A DNA stretch of 64,000 bases from Diospyros lotus. Lineage: Eukaryota; Streptophyta; Magnoliopsida; Ericales; Ebenaceae. Location of the stretch: the NCBI RefSeq assembly GCF_014633365.1, contig NC_068346.1:15645030-15709029 (forward strand), read 5' to 3'. The stretch's first letter is position 1. The number at the start of each line of letters is the position of its first letter. Below the pieces are notes generated by a model that was given only the letters and a program-made list of their open reading frames with translations, was not told the DNA's origin and searched no databases. Shown here one piece after another: positions 44,731 through 56,350 of the stretch. A program made the position numbers and the translations under genes.

Positions 44731-45451
44731 TGGAATGAAGCCAAAGGAACCCACAAAAGATTGAAACGAACCCTAGAAAAGTCAAAATCGGATATAAGGC
44801 AAAGAATTCTTGACTCATTGATTCACGAACCAAGAACCTAGATTATATTAAAATCTAAACCCGTTGATATGCAAAAACAAGAACAAAGAATTGTGTTGCC
44901 AAGAATTGTGTTGTTGAACGCCACAAAGACTGCCCAAATTTTTGATAAGTTCAGGTCTTGAACGCCACAAATAAATAAATCCTTTGATAAGTTCGAAGTT
45001 TTGTTCTGTGAAGGACAAGATAGAAAAAAAGCAAAATCTCTCAATTTCAATTCATAATAATCTTCTTCTTTCGTTTACAATGGAAAAACCTTTAAATAAG
45101 AAAAAATAATTAAATCCTAATTCTACTTGAAAATTAATAAGAATCTTAAACCTATTCATAAACTAAATCCTAAATCTAATGGGTTTTAGTTAGCCCAATC
45201 CAAATAGAAGTAGAAATAACAAAAGTAACTCAATCAAACTACAAGTTAGAATAACAAAACTAACATAATGCAACTACAAGTTGGAATAATAAAACTAACT
45301 CAATCCTAAATTAAATAGGAAATAAGTAAATAACTTGCTAAACAAGAATCCTAGTAAAAAAAGAATTCGTATTCATCCAATTCCAACCCAATTAACTGGA
45401 TTGACTGATTCGATTGAGTCATTGTTAGTCGACCCTCCATGATTCTCATCA
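44715..45451 (-). repeat. 5' LTR of gutted element
   Basis: Direct repeat of 30005-30699; its first bases read TAATGTGAAC, one change from the other copy. The TSD CCTTT follows at 45452-45456. Confidence 0.75.
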
Positions 45452-45456
45452 CCTTT

Positions 45457-46187
45457 AGTCAACCAATAAGGGTATCGACACTTTGCTAAGCTTTATTCTT
45501 TTGAGCAACTACCTTTTCGATATTCGCCTTGACTTGATCTCTCTTACTTCAAACCTTTGACATTTCAGTTCTTTACTCTGAAGATTTCTTAAGGAGTTTA
45601 GAGTACTCTTCTTCCACCTTCTTGTAAACCTTGTAGAATGTATTGTAAGTGGAAGTTAATAGCCCAAGCTCCTACTTTGCCTATGTGGCCAACTCAACAT
45701 GCTCTAAAAGCTACTAGTGCAAATCCTCAAGCTATGTCACCATAAAGGATAACCTTGATGCCTCAATTAGACATTTGTTGCACTCACCTCAAAGACCACA
45801 ACCAAGCTTTTTAACCTTGGACTATTACTGTAACAAGTCTTGCAACTGCAACTCCATCTAAAAAACACAAGTCTCAAACTCAAACATGCACTCGCTTAGG
45901 ACATCCAATGCATTATCATTCAATTTGATGTCAAACTCACGAATGCAATCCTCACCGCCAGCAACAAACATTTGCAAAAAATGCTTGTGGTCCATTGTTG
46001 GAAAATTGACACAAAATTAGCATGCGACATGGTATATTGAGGCTAAAATTTTAGTGGGACCTCTTAAATCTTTTAACTAGGTAAAGTGAATTTTTATTCT
46101 TCGTCATGAGAAAATCGATTTGGTATATTTATATGCTCAAAAGGTAAATGAGTGAATGAGAAATTGATGCTCAAAGTATACCCGTTG
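45457..46187 (-). pseudogene. Degenerate retroelement coding remnant
   Basis: On the minus strand broken frames read protein-like text (FDIKLNDNALDVLSECMFEF, then YKKVEEEYSKLLKKSSE) with stops between them. The coiled-coil wording resembles the leader proteins of some Tat-lineage elements. No intact frame remains. Confidence 0.3.
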
Positions 46188-47839
46188 TGTAACACCCCGC
46201 TTTCTCAAGGGCGTGTCACTATGTTGGGGCTCAACATAAAAATATACATTCTCTTCATACAACACATTTTTTAACACCTCAAGTACCATATTCCAAAGAA
46301 AATCCCCCAACACATCATTACAAATGCGGAAGTTAAAATCAAAACCTGATATGGTACATAACCGAATTCACTTTATTCATCACATGGAAATCGTACCATA
46401 GTTTAAACATCACCATATTCTAAACTAAATACATGAAAACTCATTTCTCAAAGATAACAACGAATTACCTCAACATAATCAAATGATTCCTCAAATAACA
46501 TCAAATTATAATAGTATTGCACTATCAATTTCTCAATCATCATTCGCAATACATAACATTCTTACATTTAACAAGGCTGATCCTCAATGGGACTTAAGTT
46601 CCAACATGACTACATCAAATTTGAATCTTCATGAAGAAGCAAAATACCAAAACAACTCTCCAAATCCATCGGACACGTCATCACATGTCGTCACATCTCG
46701 ACCACTTCCCTGCCTATACTGCAAGTCTCAACTGGAATGTTTGAATATTCCAGGGGCATAGCCCAATTAGAAGATGAACCTTCAGTGAAGGTTTAAAAAT
46801 AGATACATGAATGCATAATGCAACGACATGAACAAACATATGGCCTAGTGTAATTTTCCTGGCAATCAATGCCCGGCACGGAACCCTAGGTAGTAATCCT
46901 GACCTATTTACGGGGTAGTACTCCTATACGTTGTTCAGACAATACCCTTAGGGAATTACAACTACACTATCAAGGCGACATCCTATCCCATGCATAGATA
47001 TCAATATGCTAACAATATCATGTCATGTGAAATAATCACGACTATTAATGCAATAGAACATGTACGGATATGATAATATGTGCATAAATTACAAATAATT
47101 TAGCAATCCTTCGTGAATATCATGCATAAAATAGGCAAACATATCATATATAAGTTTTTAAGGAAAAACCACTCACCTTAACTTAGCCTCTCAGTCTTCC
47201 TCGGTATGCGTGTCTTGACCTCAAAATGCGTGCCCAGATAATTTTTTTAGTTTCGGCATGTTCCTCTAGCCCCAAATTAATTCCTAGAATTTTTTAGTTA
47301 TTTTCTCTATTTTTTTTTCTATTTCTTTTCTTTCTTTTTTTTTTCTTTTTCTTTTTCTTTTTTCTTCTTCTTCTTTCTTCTTCTCCCCTGCTAGCTTTTC
47401 TTGCGCGCGAACAGCCTCGCGACCATCCCTTGCGCGTGCCAGCCACCAGGCGCTACCGCCTTCACTGGCCGCCACTAGCCTCGCCGGTCATCGCGCAACC
47501 AACGACTCCCCCTACTTGCCGTTCACAGCAGCTGTGTGCTTCCATGGTCGCGCCTGGCTGCTGTAACGGCCAGCCCACCGCTGCTCTTTCTCATCGTCGG
47601 CCACCTCCGCGATCGCTGCTACCATTCTTACTCGCCGCTGACTAGCCTTAGTTGCTCCCATTGTGGCCCAGCCATGGCCACTCCTATTCGCTGCCATCTT
47701 GCTTCCTCTATTGCGACTATCTCTCTCAATCTCTTCTCCTATTTATAGAAAATCCACCGCCTCAAGTTTCCTTAGCCATCACTCCTTGAATCCACTTGCA
47801 TCAAAACTTAATCACAAAGCTTTCACAGAGGCTGGACAC

Positions 47840-47872
<33 letters not shown>

Positions 47873-47890
47873 TACACATCATATTAATGC
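46188..47890 (+). repeat. Left LTR part of chromovirus-like element
   Basis: It starts TGTAACACCCCGC. It contains the shared landmarks at 46330 and 46870-47010, a pyrimidine-rich block, and a CA/TA microsatellite (47838-47872). It is truncated relative to 48290-50756, lacking the last kilobase of the LTR. Confidence 0.55.
47837..47873. repeat. (CA)n(TA)n microsatellite
   Basis: A run of ca dinucleotides followed directly by a ta run. Length is likely to be polymorphic. Confidence 0.85.
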
Positions 47891-47929
47891 TTCAATCTTC
47901 TCAAATCTTTCTGCAAATTCAGGACCGCA

Positions 47930-48190
47930 GGATGGGAAAATTCAAAAAAAGGGAAGGCATGTTTTAGATGCAAAAAGAGGCACCCGGGTAAGAGGTGCGA
48001 TGGCCAAAGCATTGTTTGTTACACCTGTGGATAGCCCGGGCAAACTTCCAGAAATTGCTCAAAGGAAACAGTTTAAAAAGGTAAGGCCATAGCAGCAGCA
48101 CCAGTGAGTATGATCTACTACAATTGCAACCAGCACGGGCACATCGCGAGGAATTGCCCAAATAAGAAAGAGCAGCAGCTAAAGATTGAA
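47930..48190 (+). pseudogene. Chromovirus gag zinc-knuckle remnant
   Basis: Frames read CFRCKKRHPGKRC, then CYTCG, a stop, PGQTSRNC, and further on CNQHGHIARNCPNKKEQQ. These are successive CCHC-type knuckles as found at the C-terminus of chromovirus Gag. At least two stops and no N-terminal Gag or pol sequence remain. Confidence 0.6.
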
Positions 48191-48289
48191 GAAGAAAAGG
48201 GGACCAGACAGGGGCGGGTCTATAATTTGACCAAGGATACTAAAATAAAATAATAATTGTGGAAGCTAAAATAATAATCAATAAGCTAA

Positions 48290-50756
48290 GACAGGTAATC
48301 ATCATAAATGCGGAAGCTAAAATCGAAACCTGATATGGTACAAAATCGAAATCCACTTTAATCATAAAATAAGAATCCATACCATTACATCTTTAAATAC
48401 TTAATTACATGGAGACTCATCATCAAGAGATAACAACTAAGTACCTCAAATGATACAATCTAATGATACTTCAAAAATACATTAAACCATAACAATTATA
48501 CATGATCATCAATATCATAATATATCCTGAATCCTCATGAGGAAGCAAATAGCGGGACAACTCGTCAAACCCATCGGCCACGTCATCATGTGCCGTTACG
48601 TCTCAATCATCTCCTTACCATATCTGCAAGTCCTAACTAGAACGTTTGAATGTTCCAGGGGCATAACCGATTAGAAGATGAATCTTCTAGTGAGGGTTTA
48701 AAAACATGATATGTGAATGCATGATGTAAATACATGAACAAACATTTACCTTAGTGTAACTTCCCAGACCTAGCTCAGCATGGAACCCTAAACAGATTCC
48801 TGACACTTTTGGCAAGATAATCCTAACATTGTTCCAACAATTGCCTTTGGGGAATTATAGCTACACTATCGGGGCGACATCCCAATCCTATGCACAAGTA
48901 CCAATATGCCAATAATATCATGCCATGTGAAAATCACGTTTTTCCATGCAATAGTATATGAACAAGTATGACAAAATGATCATAACTTTCATAAATATCA
49001 TATCATATATAAGCTTTTGGGGGAAAATTACTCACTTTTAGCACGAAGTTTTGGATATCTCAAAAAATGCGCATCGCCTCGATTTGCGTGTCAGACCTCA
49101 ATTTTAGTGCCAACCCTCAAAAGTTGTACCCATCACTTTATCTCGAGCACAATAATCCTATAAATCATATTTAATCACTAATAATCTCAAAACATCAATT
49201 TCCACTTTTTCTATGTATTTTCTTCCATTTTCCATTCTAAAAATTCAAATAAATACATTCAAGATTATTTTCTTCTATATTTTTCCATAACAATTCATTA
49301 AAGTTTAAGGACATCAAAGGAAAATTACTAGACTTACCTAAAACCCTCGTTTGCACGTAAAATGAGACTAGTTGATGCGAAAATTGAGACATCGGGAAGG
49401 TCAACATCAAAACGTTTTGCACAAACCCCCATAACTTATTTTTCTAGATTTTTCCATGATTTTTATCGATTTTTCCCACCTTCCACGCGCCCACATGCGT
49501 TAGGGCAAGTGGCCCGCGTGAAGACCAGCGCTTGTGACCCACGCACTAGTCATCTTCTCTGGCCACGGCACACCAAAAAATTTAGTTCTCTCCACCAGCT
49601 TGCTCTTCTAGATGAATCGATCAGGATGGCACCGGTATTGGCTTGAAAGGACCACTCGAAATGGCTCAACCGAAGGCTTAAAGCCTCGACTTAGGTGTTC
49701 ACCTCTCATTTCTGGTGAGGCTTCGAAACCGCATCAAATAGCCACCAAAATGTACCAAAATTTCTAGAAATCTTCCTCACCTCATGGGCAACAAAAGTCC
49801 CTTAATTTTGACTCTCAATTTATTCGAAAATGACCTCGATTTGAAGCTTAAATCCCCTTCAGAATCGGCCACCATGAACACCTATTTATAGGCATTTTCG
49901 GACCTTCAAACGCCCGATATCGACCAACCCATGATCCTTAGAGTCTCTACCTTCCCCAAGTCGGTCCAAAAACCCATCGAAAGGCTCCAATTTCACGATC
50001 TTAGTGGCCAAAATTTTGGCCACTTTTGGCCGAAAGTTGGCTCGATTCCGACGAGTTTTAGGCCATTTGTCAGCCAAGAAACTTGTCTTGGCCTTGCCCT
50101 GAGGCCCCCCAACCACTTCCTCAGGTCTCCCATGGCCAAATTCGGTGATGGAATGGGCTGGTCGGTAATGGCTATTTGAAGGTTTTCTTGAAATTACACT
50201 TTGGCCCTTCAAACTTTGGCTTTCTCACTTTGACCCATTTTCACATAGCCCCTAAACTTTGCATAATTGCAATTAAGTTCCTAGAGTCCTAAAAATTCAT
50301 TTGACTCTTGAAGATTTCGAAAAAATATCGTTTCAACCTCCCTTTGGCAATTTTAAAAAACTGCACTTAGGCCCGAATATTTGTTTTGGCTATAAACCTT
50401 TTCGTTTCTTCCTAAAACCACCGAAGGGTTGTCCTACATACCGAATATGAACCCCCTCAAGGTTCCGTTGACTTCCCAGAAGCCCCCTACGATAATTCGA
50501 TTTTACAGCTTAAATCGTACTTGCATTTTAGCTGTATCAAAAATCATTCCTGATTCGATTTCTCTCGATACAAAAAATCATTTCTCAAGATGCTCGTCAT
50601 TGCCATATCATTTTCCTTAGATATCTCAGCTCCAGGGCACTCCCTTTAGTCGATTCGATCAATTTTTCGGGCTATTTAGATACCAATCATCCCTGAAATT
50701 CCATTTTTCTAATAAAACGCTTATTTTCAAATAATCCTAATTTCTTGGGTACTACA
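48290..50756 (+). repeat. Right LTR part of chromovirus-like element
   Basis: It repeats the landmarks of 46188-47890 and of the solo LTR at 4622-7161, including the 3' text at 50430-50700. It ends TACTACA. It begins inside the LTR, so its first ~140 bp are missing. Confidence 0.55.
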
Positions 50757-50960
50757 AGAGTAGGTTGATTTAGCTGAATCACTATAAAATATGTGTGTGC
50801 TGCATTATTTATTTCAACCTTTCATTTTAGCAAGTTAAGTTTTTATTTCCAGCATTCAAAGTTTGCAGTTACAACTATATAATTTGATCTTGTAAAGCTC
50901 ATTCTTTTTCATATCATATTTGCATCATATTTTCTTTAAGCAACAAGGGTTAAAACTTTC
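50757..50960 (+). repeat. SIRE-like LTR fragment, reversed
   Basis: 'cactataaaat', 'tgtgctgcatt', 'tttatttccagca' and 'gtcttgtaaa'-like words are the reverse complement, in order, of 23230-23400. It is truncated on both sides. Confidence 0.5.
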
Positions 50961-51417
50961 AATAAACTCTCTTATATCAATGTCAATCCACGCTCCAGCG
51001 AGATAGTGAACCCCAACACTCTCTCTTTGTGCTAGACAGAGAGAGTAAGGGAGATTAGGGTTATAAATGAAGTGGGTTCAAATCAAAGTGGCTTCTCAAG
51101 CTTGATAATCTCACTATCATGAACAGTAAGCTACAATAGGTATTAGGAAACAAGAGGAGCAATGGAAGAAGGGCAATCAAAGGGTCTTCTAAGCTCTGAA
51201 GTTAGAGAAGAATTCACGCTAGGGTTGAGAGAAACTCAATGCCACAATTCGTTCTCGTTTTTGGCTTATATATCAAATATATAAAACCCTAGCCGCCCAA
51301 ATCTCCTCACTAGAGACAAGAGACATGGAAATTAGGCTGGGAACAAGGAGGGGTTGTAACGATCGAGATTTTTACCTCAATTCAACAATGGAAGCAAATT
51401 GATTAAAAATACACATT
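50961..51417. other. Unassigned DNA between LTR remnants
   Basis: No coding frame or RNA gene is recognisable. It may be the internal leader of the minus-strand chromovirus-like element whose LTR starts at 51431. Confidence 0.35.
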
Positions 51418-51430
51418 TCTGATACCAACT
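51418..51430 (-). other. Initiator-Met-type primer site of chromovirus-like LTR
   Basis: Plus tctgataccaact reads AGTTGGTATCAGA on the minus strand, one step from the LTR end at 51431. This is the core of a tRNA-iMet primer site and fixes the LTR orientation as minus. Confidence 0.55.
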
Positions 51431-52860
51431 TGTAATGGCCGAAAATTGTAACGACCAAAAATTAAATTTCCATGTCGAATAAATTCTTTTATTCCTACAC
51501 AATATTCTGATACCAGTCTCATTTCACAACAGCGAAAGCGTAAATAAATTAAAATTACCCATTTTAGGGGCTCTTACATACACCTTAAAGCATCAACTAT
51601 TCAAATCTAACAAAACACATCATTTGAGCCCTTGACACCCTCAAGATCTTTTCGGTCGGGAGAGCCCTGTACACCTGGAATGATGCAAGTAAATATGAGC
51701 CATAAGGCCTGTCAAGTTTAACTGAAATAAAGGGAGCATGAGACTTATAGGCAATGAGAAAACATAAGGATCGTGAATAACATTTATGGCATTCATACCG
51801 CAGCTCTTTACCTCTCTTCATGATAACATGATGTAAAATGCAATCATGCTCATATACAATTTTTTTAAAACCATTTATGGGACCAAAGTCCAAAACCATG
51901 GAACCGAAGTCCATACCATAAACCTGGGACCGAAGTCAAACTCTAAGCCAAAGCATTCTTTGCGGATATACCCCGCGGACTCGTTTGCTGCGCACATCAT
52001 GAAGCCTTTACATATTTTTAAAAACCATTTTCATCCACATGCTTCATGCTTCCTCATAACATGCATATTTGTAATAACTTTTCATATATAACTGACATGT
52101 GATTAACGAAGCAATATGCACAATAGGGCAACATTCATGCAAGACAACATCGAACCCTTGCATATCCTCAATAAGACATCATTCCCAAACCCTATTTGAG
52201 ACTCAGGAGTTATAAATGAGAACCATAAAATAATTTACTAGAAAAGGGGAATAACTTGCAAAATGACTAGCTAAATTGGAAGCATAAACTTGCAAATTAG
52301 GAAATTAAACAACAAAGGCTTGCAACTTGGAGAATTTAGCAACATGAACTTGTGAAGAAGAGCAACTGAACTTAAATTTTAGAAAATTAAGAAATATGAA
52401 CTTGCGATAACAAGAATAAAAGAATGGAACTTACAAAAATAGGAAGAAAACTTGCATAAAGAGGAATTGAACTTGCATATTAATAAGAAGGTTGAGATCT
52501 TGCCTCTTAAATGAAACAAAGAGGAAGAAGAACTTACCTTAGATACTTTACTTTAACCTCTACTACGAACTGGGTTGCTTATGTTACAGCCCAAGCTCAC
52601 ACCGCCAGAATTTCCCTTAATTTATCCAAAAATTCTCCCATTTCTCTCAAGCTTAAATTCTCCAAAATTCTACCGTTTCACTGCTTATTTATAGGCCAAG
52701 AGGAGGGACGTTGCAAAGGCACCAAGGGAAGCAAATTCTAAGCAAAACAACATATGGCATGGCTATTGGACAGGTGGTAGCCATTGGGCGCGCGGCAAGG
52801 CCACGCAGGGCCTTGCATGGAGTGGCTTGGTTGTGCATGGGCACGCGGCCGCGCCCATGG

Positions 52861-54208
52861 TGATAGAATTGAAATGATATGGCACACACCAAGAAGGGGG
52901 TGAATTGGTATAATTAAAATTTCTTTTGAGAAACAGAGATGTCGTCGATGAAGACCACGGATTCGTTAAACCTTAAGACCTTGAAATGGAATGATGAGGT
53001 ATCAATCGTGTAAAGACAATCTCATTTTGTGAAAAATAAATTTGAAAGCTTATAAATGAATTAACAGAAAGAGTAAGGATAAAAATGAAAACATGAACAC
53101 ATAAAAATAGAAGGCACAGAAGACACAAATTTATAGTGGTTTGGCTTTCCAAGCTTAGTCCACTATCTTAACTACCCACTAAGGATTTTTTAGCAAATTC
53201 ACTATCAACCCCCTACTCAAAACCCGAGTAGGTCCACTAGTCCGAGACTAGGAAATATACAAGCCTCCTAATCAAATGGGCCCTCTAGCTAATGCTAGGA
53301 AAAGCTACAGAAATTGTGAGAATGAAAATCTAAGAGAACAACTCTTAGTTACAAGCTCTCTCTTTAAATAAAGAATCGAGGCTTAAAATAAATGTAACAG
53401 TGAGATACATAAGCCGAAAAAATGAAAATACAGAGAGTAAAATTTAAAGCTCGATGTAACAATGAAAGCTTAGTAAATCAAGATATTTAATGTGTTCAGC
53501 AGCTTTCAATGCGTCTTCAACCACCTATTTATAGTTGATGGTGGATAAATTTGAATTTTGAACCATTGTGGGTGGTTGGACGAGTATTAATTGAGCAAAA
53601 AACTAGCCTTTATAAGTTTTTGAGAAACAAACGGTCGATGGACAAAATTGATTAGTCGACTATTTCTTCAAATAAAACTAGGCATAGTCGACAAACAAGA
53701 AAATATAGTCGACTATCTTCTAATACAAATTATCCATAGTCGACAAAACATTCACATAGTTGACAGATACAAAAATATGAAGAAGATTTTAAAAATCATA
53801 TATAAACATAGTTGACAAAAGTAAAACTATAGTCGACTATCCTTACATGATAGTCGGCAGAATAAAAAATAGTCGACAAAAGCCTTATATAGTCGACAGA
53901 TTATACAAGCATAGTCAATTATCCTTAGGCATAGTCGACTATCCTTAATAACATAGTCAACTATCCATTTTGAAAAAATGAAAACTTAACATATCTTCAT
54001 TTTGATTCTTTTGAAAGCAAGTTGAGATTATCAAAAATATATTTATTTTGAATTTAACCACACTCAACAATTCTTTTATAGATTTTCATACCTTGCTTCA
54101 AACTCATTTATTAAAGATTGATTTTCTCATTCATATAATCCATATAGCAGAGATTGATTTTCATATAGTCATTATCAAAACCATTTTATTACCAAGAGTA
54201 AAATATCA
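52861..54208 (-). repeat. 3' LTR of copia element
   Basis: It begins TGATAGAATTG and ends AAAATATCA on the plus strand. It carries a TATAAATAG box on the minus strand (53525-53533), with about 13 TAGTCGACTA-like words on its U3 side (53640-53960). Confidence 0.9.
53640..53965. repeat. TAGTCGACTA palindrome array, 3' LTR copy
   Basis: About 13 words of the form tagtcgacta or tagtcgacag, several with CpG changed to TpG or CpA, spaced roughly 20-35 bp apart, upstream of the LTR TATA box on the minus strand. Confidence 0.75.
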
Positions 54209-54222
54209 ATCTCCCCCCTTTT
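54209..54222 (-). other. Polypurine tract of copia element
   Basis: Plus atctcccccctttt is a purine tract on the minus strand immediately before the 3' LTR. Confidence 0.8.
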
Positions 54223-54589
54223 GATTGATGACAAAACAAATATGAAAATCAATTCACTCACTTTATCTACCCCTTTTTGTCAATATCAAAAAGATGAATA
54301 CTCCCCCTTTTTGAAACACACTGAGACTCCCCCTTAAACCAAGAAACACATAGATTGATCAACTATTGAAGCATACAGTTAGATTTAAACATATGTTAAT
54401 AAGAGTAAAATGTCAATACTTAAGCATTCATTCATAAAGTGATGATGTAGTCTAACAAAACATATGATGAAAGCAACATTTAAGACTGCCAAGGTAAACA
54501 TACACAAAGTAAGCATCTAAAAGTAAAGTAAAATGTATGATAAAGGCAACATCTAAACATCTGGAGAGATGGAGGAAGGAGAAGACTGA

Positions 54590-55702
54590 GCTGGTGAAGG
54601 AGATGAAGCTAATGGAATAGATGGAGATGCAGCAGGAGGAGGGAATTGAGAAGAAAGCATCTGAATAAGGTGTCCCATCTGAGATGAGAGATCTTCTTGC
54701 TGCTGATGGAGACTCTATCAAATTGGCTTCAACTCTTGATATGTCAAATTTTAAATTTGCCATCCCTTGAACCACTAACTCTTCATGAGATGAAGATGGT
54801 CCTTCTTATCTTCTCTTCTTCCTAGGATTCTCAAGCTTATCAACCTTGAGCCATTCCCCATTCTTATTTGCATAGCCAATTCTAATGGCTGTCTTATCAT
54901 TTATATGCTGAGAGGGGCTGAGATAGACTTTTCTAGCACTTTCCATGTTTCCCACTAAACTATCTAGTAATTCACCGATTGCCATGCCATAGGGAAGTGA
55001 CCTAGTCTTTGTTGAAAAGAAGTCTATCATCAAGTTGATCATCAGTAGACATAGATTTGGCCTTCTCTTAGCCTTAGTACATTGAAGTAGCCACAAATCA
55101 AGTCTAGTAATAAGAGAAAAACTGCCATTCCTAGGGTAAATCATCTGATAATAAATGAGATGAAGAATTATAGTGTTCAAGTCCATACTTGTTGTGTCAG
55201 TGATTTTAGATGTAAGAGAGTCATCTCCTATGACTTCTTTGCTAGCCTGAATATAGTCTTGTGTCCAAGAGGCATAATTCTCACCATCTAAAGGAATTCC
55301 AAATCGATTATGGATCAGCATCAAGGTGACTTCCATATGAGAATCCCCAATGTTGGTTTTAAACTTCTTATCTGACTTCCTCTTGTGATATGTATTATTA
55401 GCATTTGAATAAAAATCCCTAACAACATCTTCATATATGCATCGATGAATTGTTAAGAAGTCCCACCAACCAAAATCCTTAAACATTTGAATATAGGGAA
55501 AACCAATGGTTTTTAGAAACGTTAAGTCCAAGTAACTACCTTCTAGGATTTCTCGAGACTCGAAGTGAATGGAGTACCTTTCTTGTTGTCCTTTAGAATT
55601 GAAAAGTTGGATTTGAGGCCTTGGTTGAGATGGATGACGGCTTGAGGAGGCCGGTTCCTTTCCTTTTCCTCTGCCCATGTTTGAATTCTTCATTTGAGCC
55701 AT
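54590..55702 (-). pseudogene. Additional ORF after copia pol (plant transposon protein-like)
   Basis: The true ATG is at 55702 (MAQMKNSNMGRGKG). The open frame runs 298 codons to a TAA at 54806-54808. Coding-like text continues in the same frame (SSSHEELVVQGMANLKFDIS) and then in another frame (QQQEDLSSQMGHLIQML to a PSIPLASSPSPAQSSPSS tail), so a stop and a frameshift near 54720 have broken it. The core (ILEGSYLDLTFLKTIGFPYI, then DVVRDFYSNANNTYHKRKSD and LMLIHNRFGIPLDGENY) resembles the 'putative plant transposon protein' domain found in retrotransposon-borne extra ORFs of plants. It is sense to pol. Its function is unknown. It lacks a signal peptide or transmembrane segment, so I do not call it env. 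The apparent upstream start at 55798 is a TTG. Confidence 0.7.
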
Positions 55703-55924
55703 TGAGAGTGATGAGACACGATGCAATAGAGAGAGAGCAAGAGAAGCCGCAGGATATGGCCGAGAAACCAAGCGAAGGATAGAGCCGAGAGAGATCAAAG
55801 GAACAATTTGGATAGGTCAGCACTTCTAGAACACAAACGAATCAAATGCAAGATGATAGAGAGAGATAAGGATTTGGTACACAAGGAGAGCAGTTCGGCC
55901 ACACAAGGAGAAGTTAGGGTTTAA

Positions 55925-56165
55925 AATGAAAACCGATAGTCGCCCGTTCTTTAAATAGGTGGATCTGAATAGTCGACAGAATCTAGAGGCATAGTCGACT
56001 ATTATAGCAAGAATCTAGGATATAGTCGATAGATACTGAGGTGCTGTCGACAGATTGGGTTTAAAATATAACGCATAGTTGACTAGGGCTGAATCTCCTG
56101 TCAACTATCTTGGCAATCTCATATCACTTTAGTTGATAAAGACATGAAATTTGTTGACTATACTT
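55925..56165 (-). promoter_or_regulatory. TAGTCGACTA-word block upstream of the additional ORF
   Basis: Seven to nine words related to tagtcgacta lie here, matching those of the LTR U3. A plus-strand tttaaataggtgg (about 55954-55966) resembles the LTR's tataaataggtgg, but on the opposite strand. On the additional ORF's own strand the same site reads CCTATTTAAAG, also TATA-like. It could be a second promoter. Direction is ambiguous. Confidence 0.4.
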
Positions 56166-56350
56166 GAAGAGGAAAGATTGAATTATCATAGATGTGCCCA
56201 ATCATCACTTATAAATTTTAGCCCAAATGCATATTGTCAATAAATTATTTCATTTAATTGATAGATTTACCAGCTTGGCCTTATAATAGGAAAAACACAA
56301 AAAGAATAATAAACCAATGATAATATCTAGGAAAATAATATCACAGACAA

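Larger units (their letters stand above)
30005..45451 (-). mobile_element. Gutted LTR element hosting the Athila insertion
   Basis: Direct repeats at 30005-30699 and 44715-45451 are flanked by CCTTT at 30000-30004 and 45452-45456. With the Athila element removed, the interior is only about 285 bp. It holds a purine tract and a pol C-terminal tail (VYDSRTNRLQEEGNDE on the minus strand near 30690-30735) on one side and an array of primer-site copies on the other. The tail wording is of the kind seen at the end of some Ty3/gypsy polyproteins, so this is a large internal deletion derivative that still kept the cis signals for replication. Confidence 0.75.
46188..50756 (+). mobile_element. Deleted chromovirus-like element
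   Basis: The left part begins TGTAACACCCCG, the classical LTR start of Tekay/Del-type chromoviruses. A gag zinc-knuckle remnant (47930-48190) follows. Then a second LTR part from about 48290 ends in GGGTACTACA. Both parts share 'gcggaagttaaaatc... acctgatatggtac' and the 'ggggcgacatcc... tatgcac' block. The outer flanks (CGTTG and AGAGT) do not match, so the ends may come from two different insertions or the right end is not the original one. Confidence 0.6.

Noticed and set aside
47284..47748. Several short frames in a GC-rich block
   Set aside because: Multiple overlapping frames on both strands with low-complexity composition; this is part of an LTR.
55703..55798. Start of the copia additional ORF at 55798
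   Set aside because: The codon is TTG. The first ATG in frame is at 55702.
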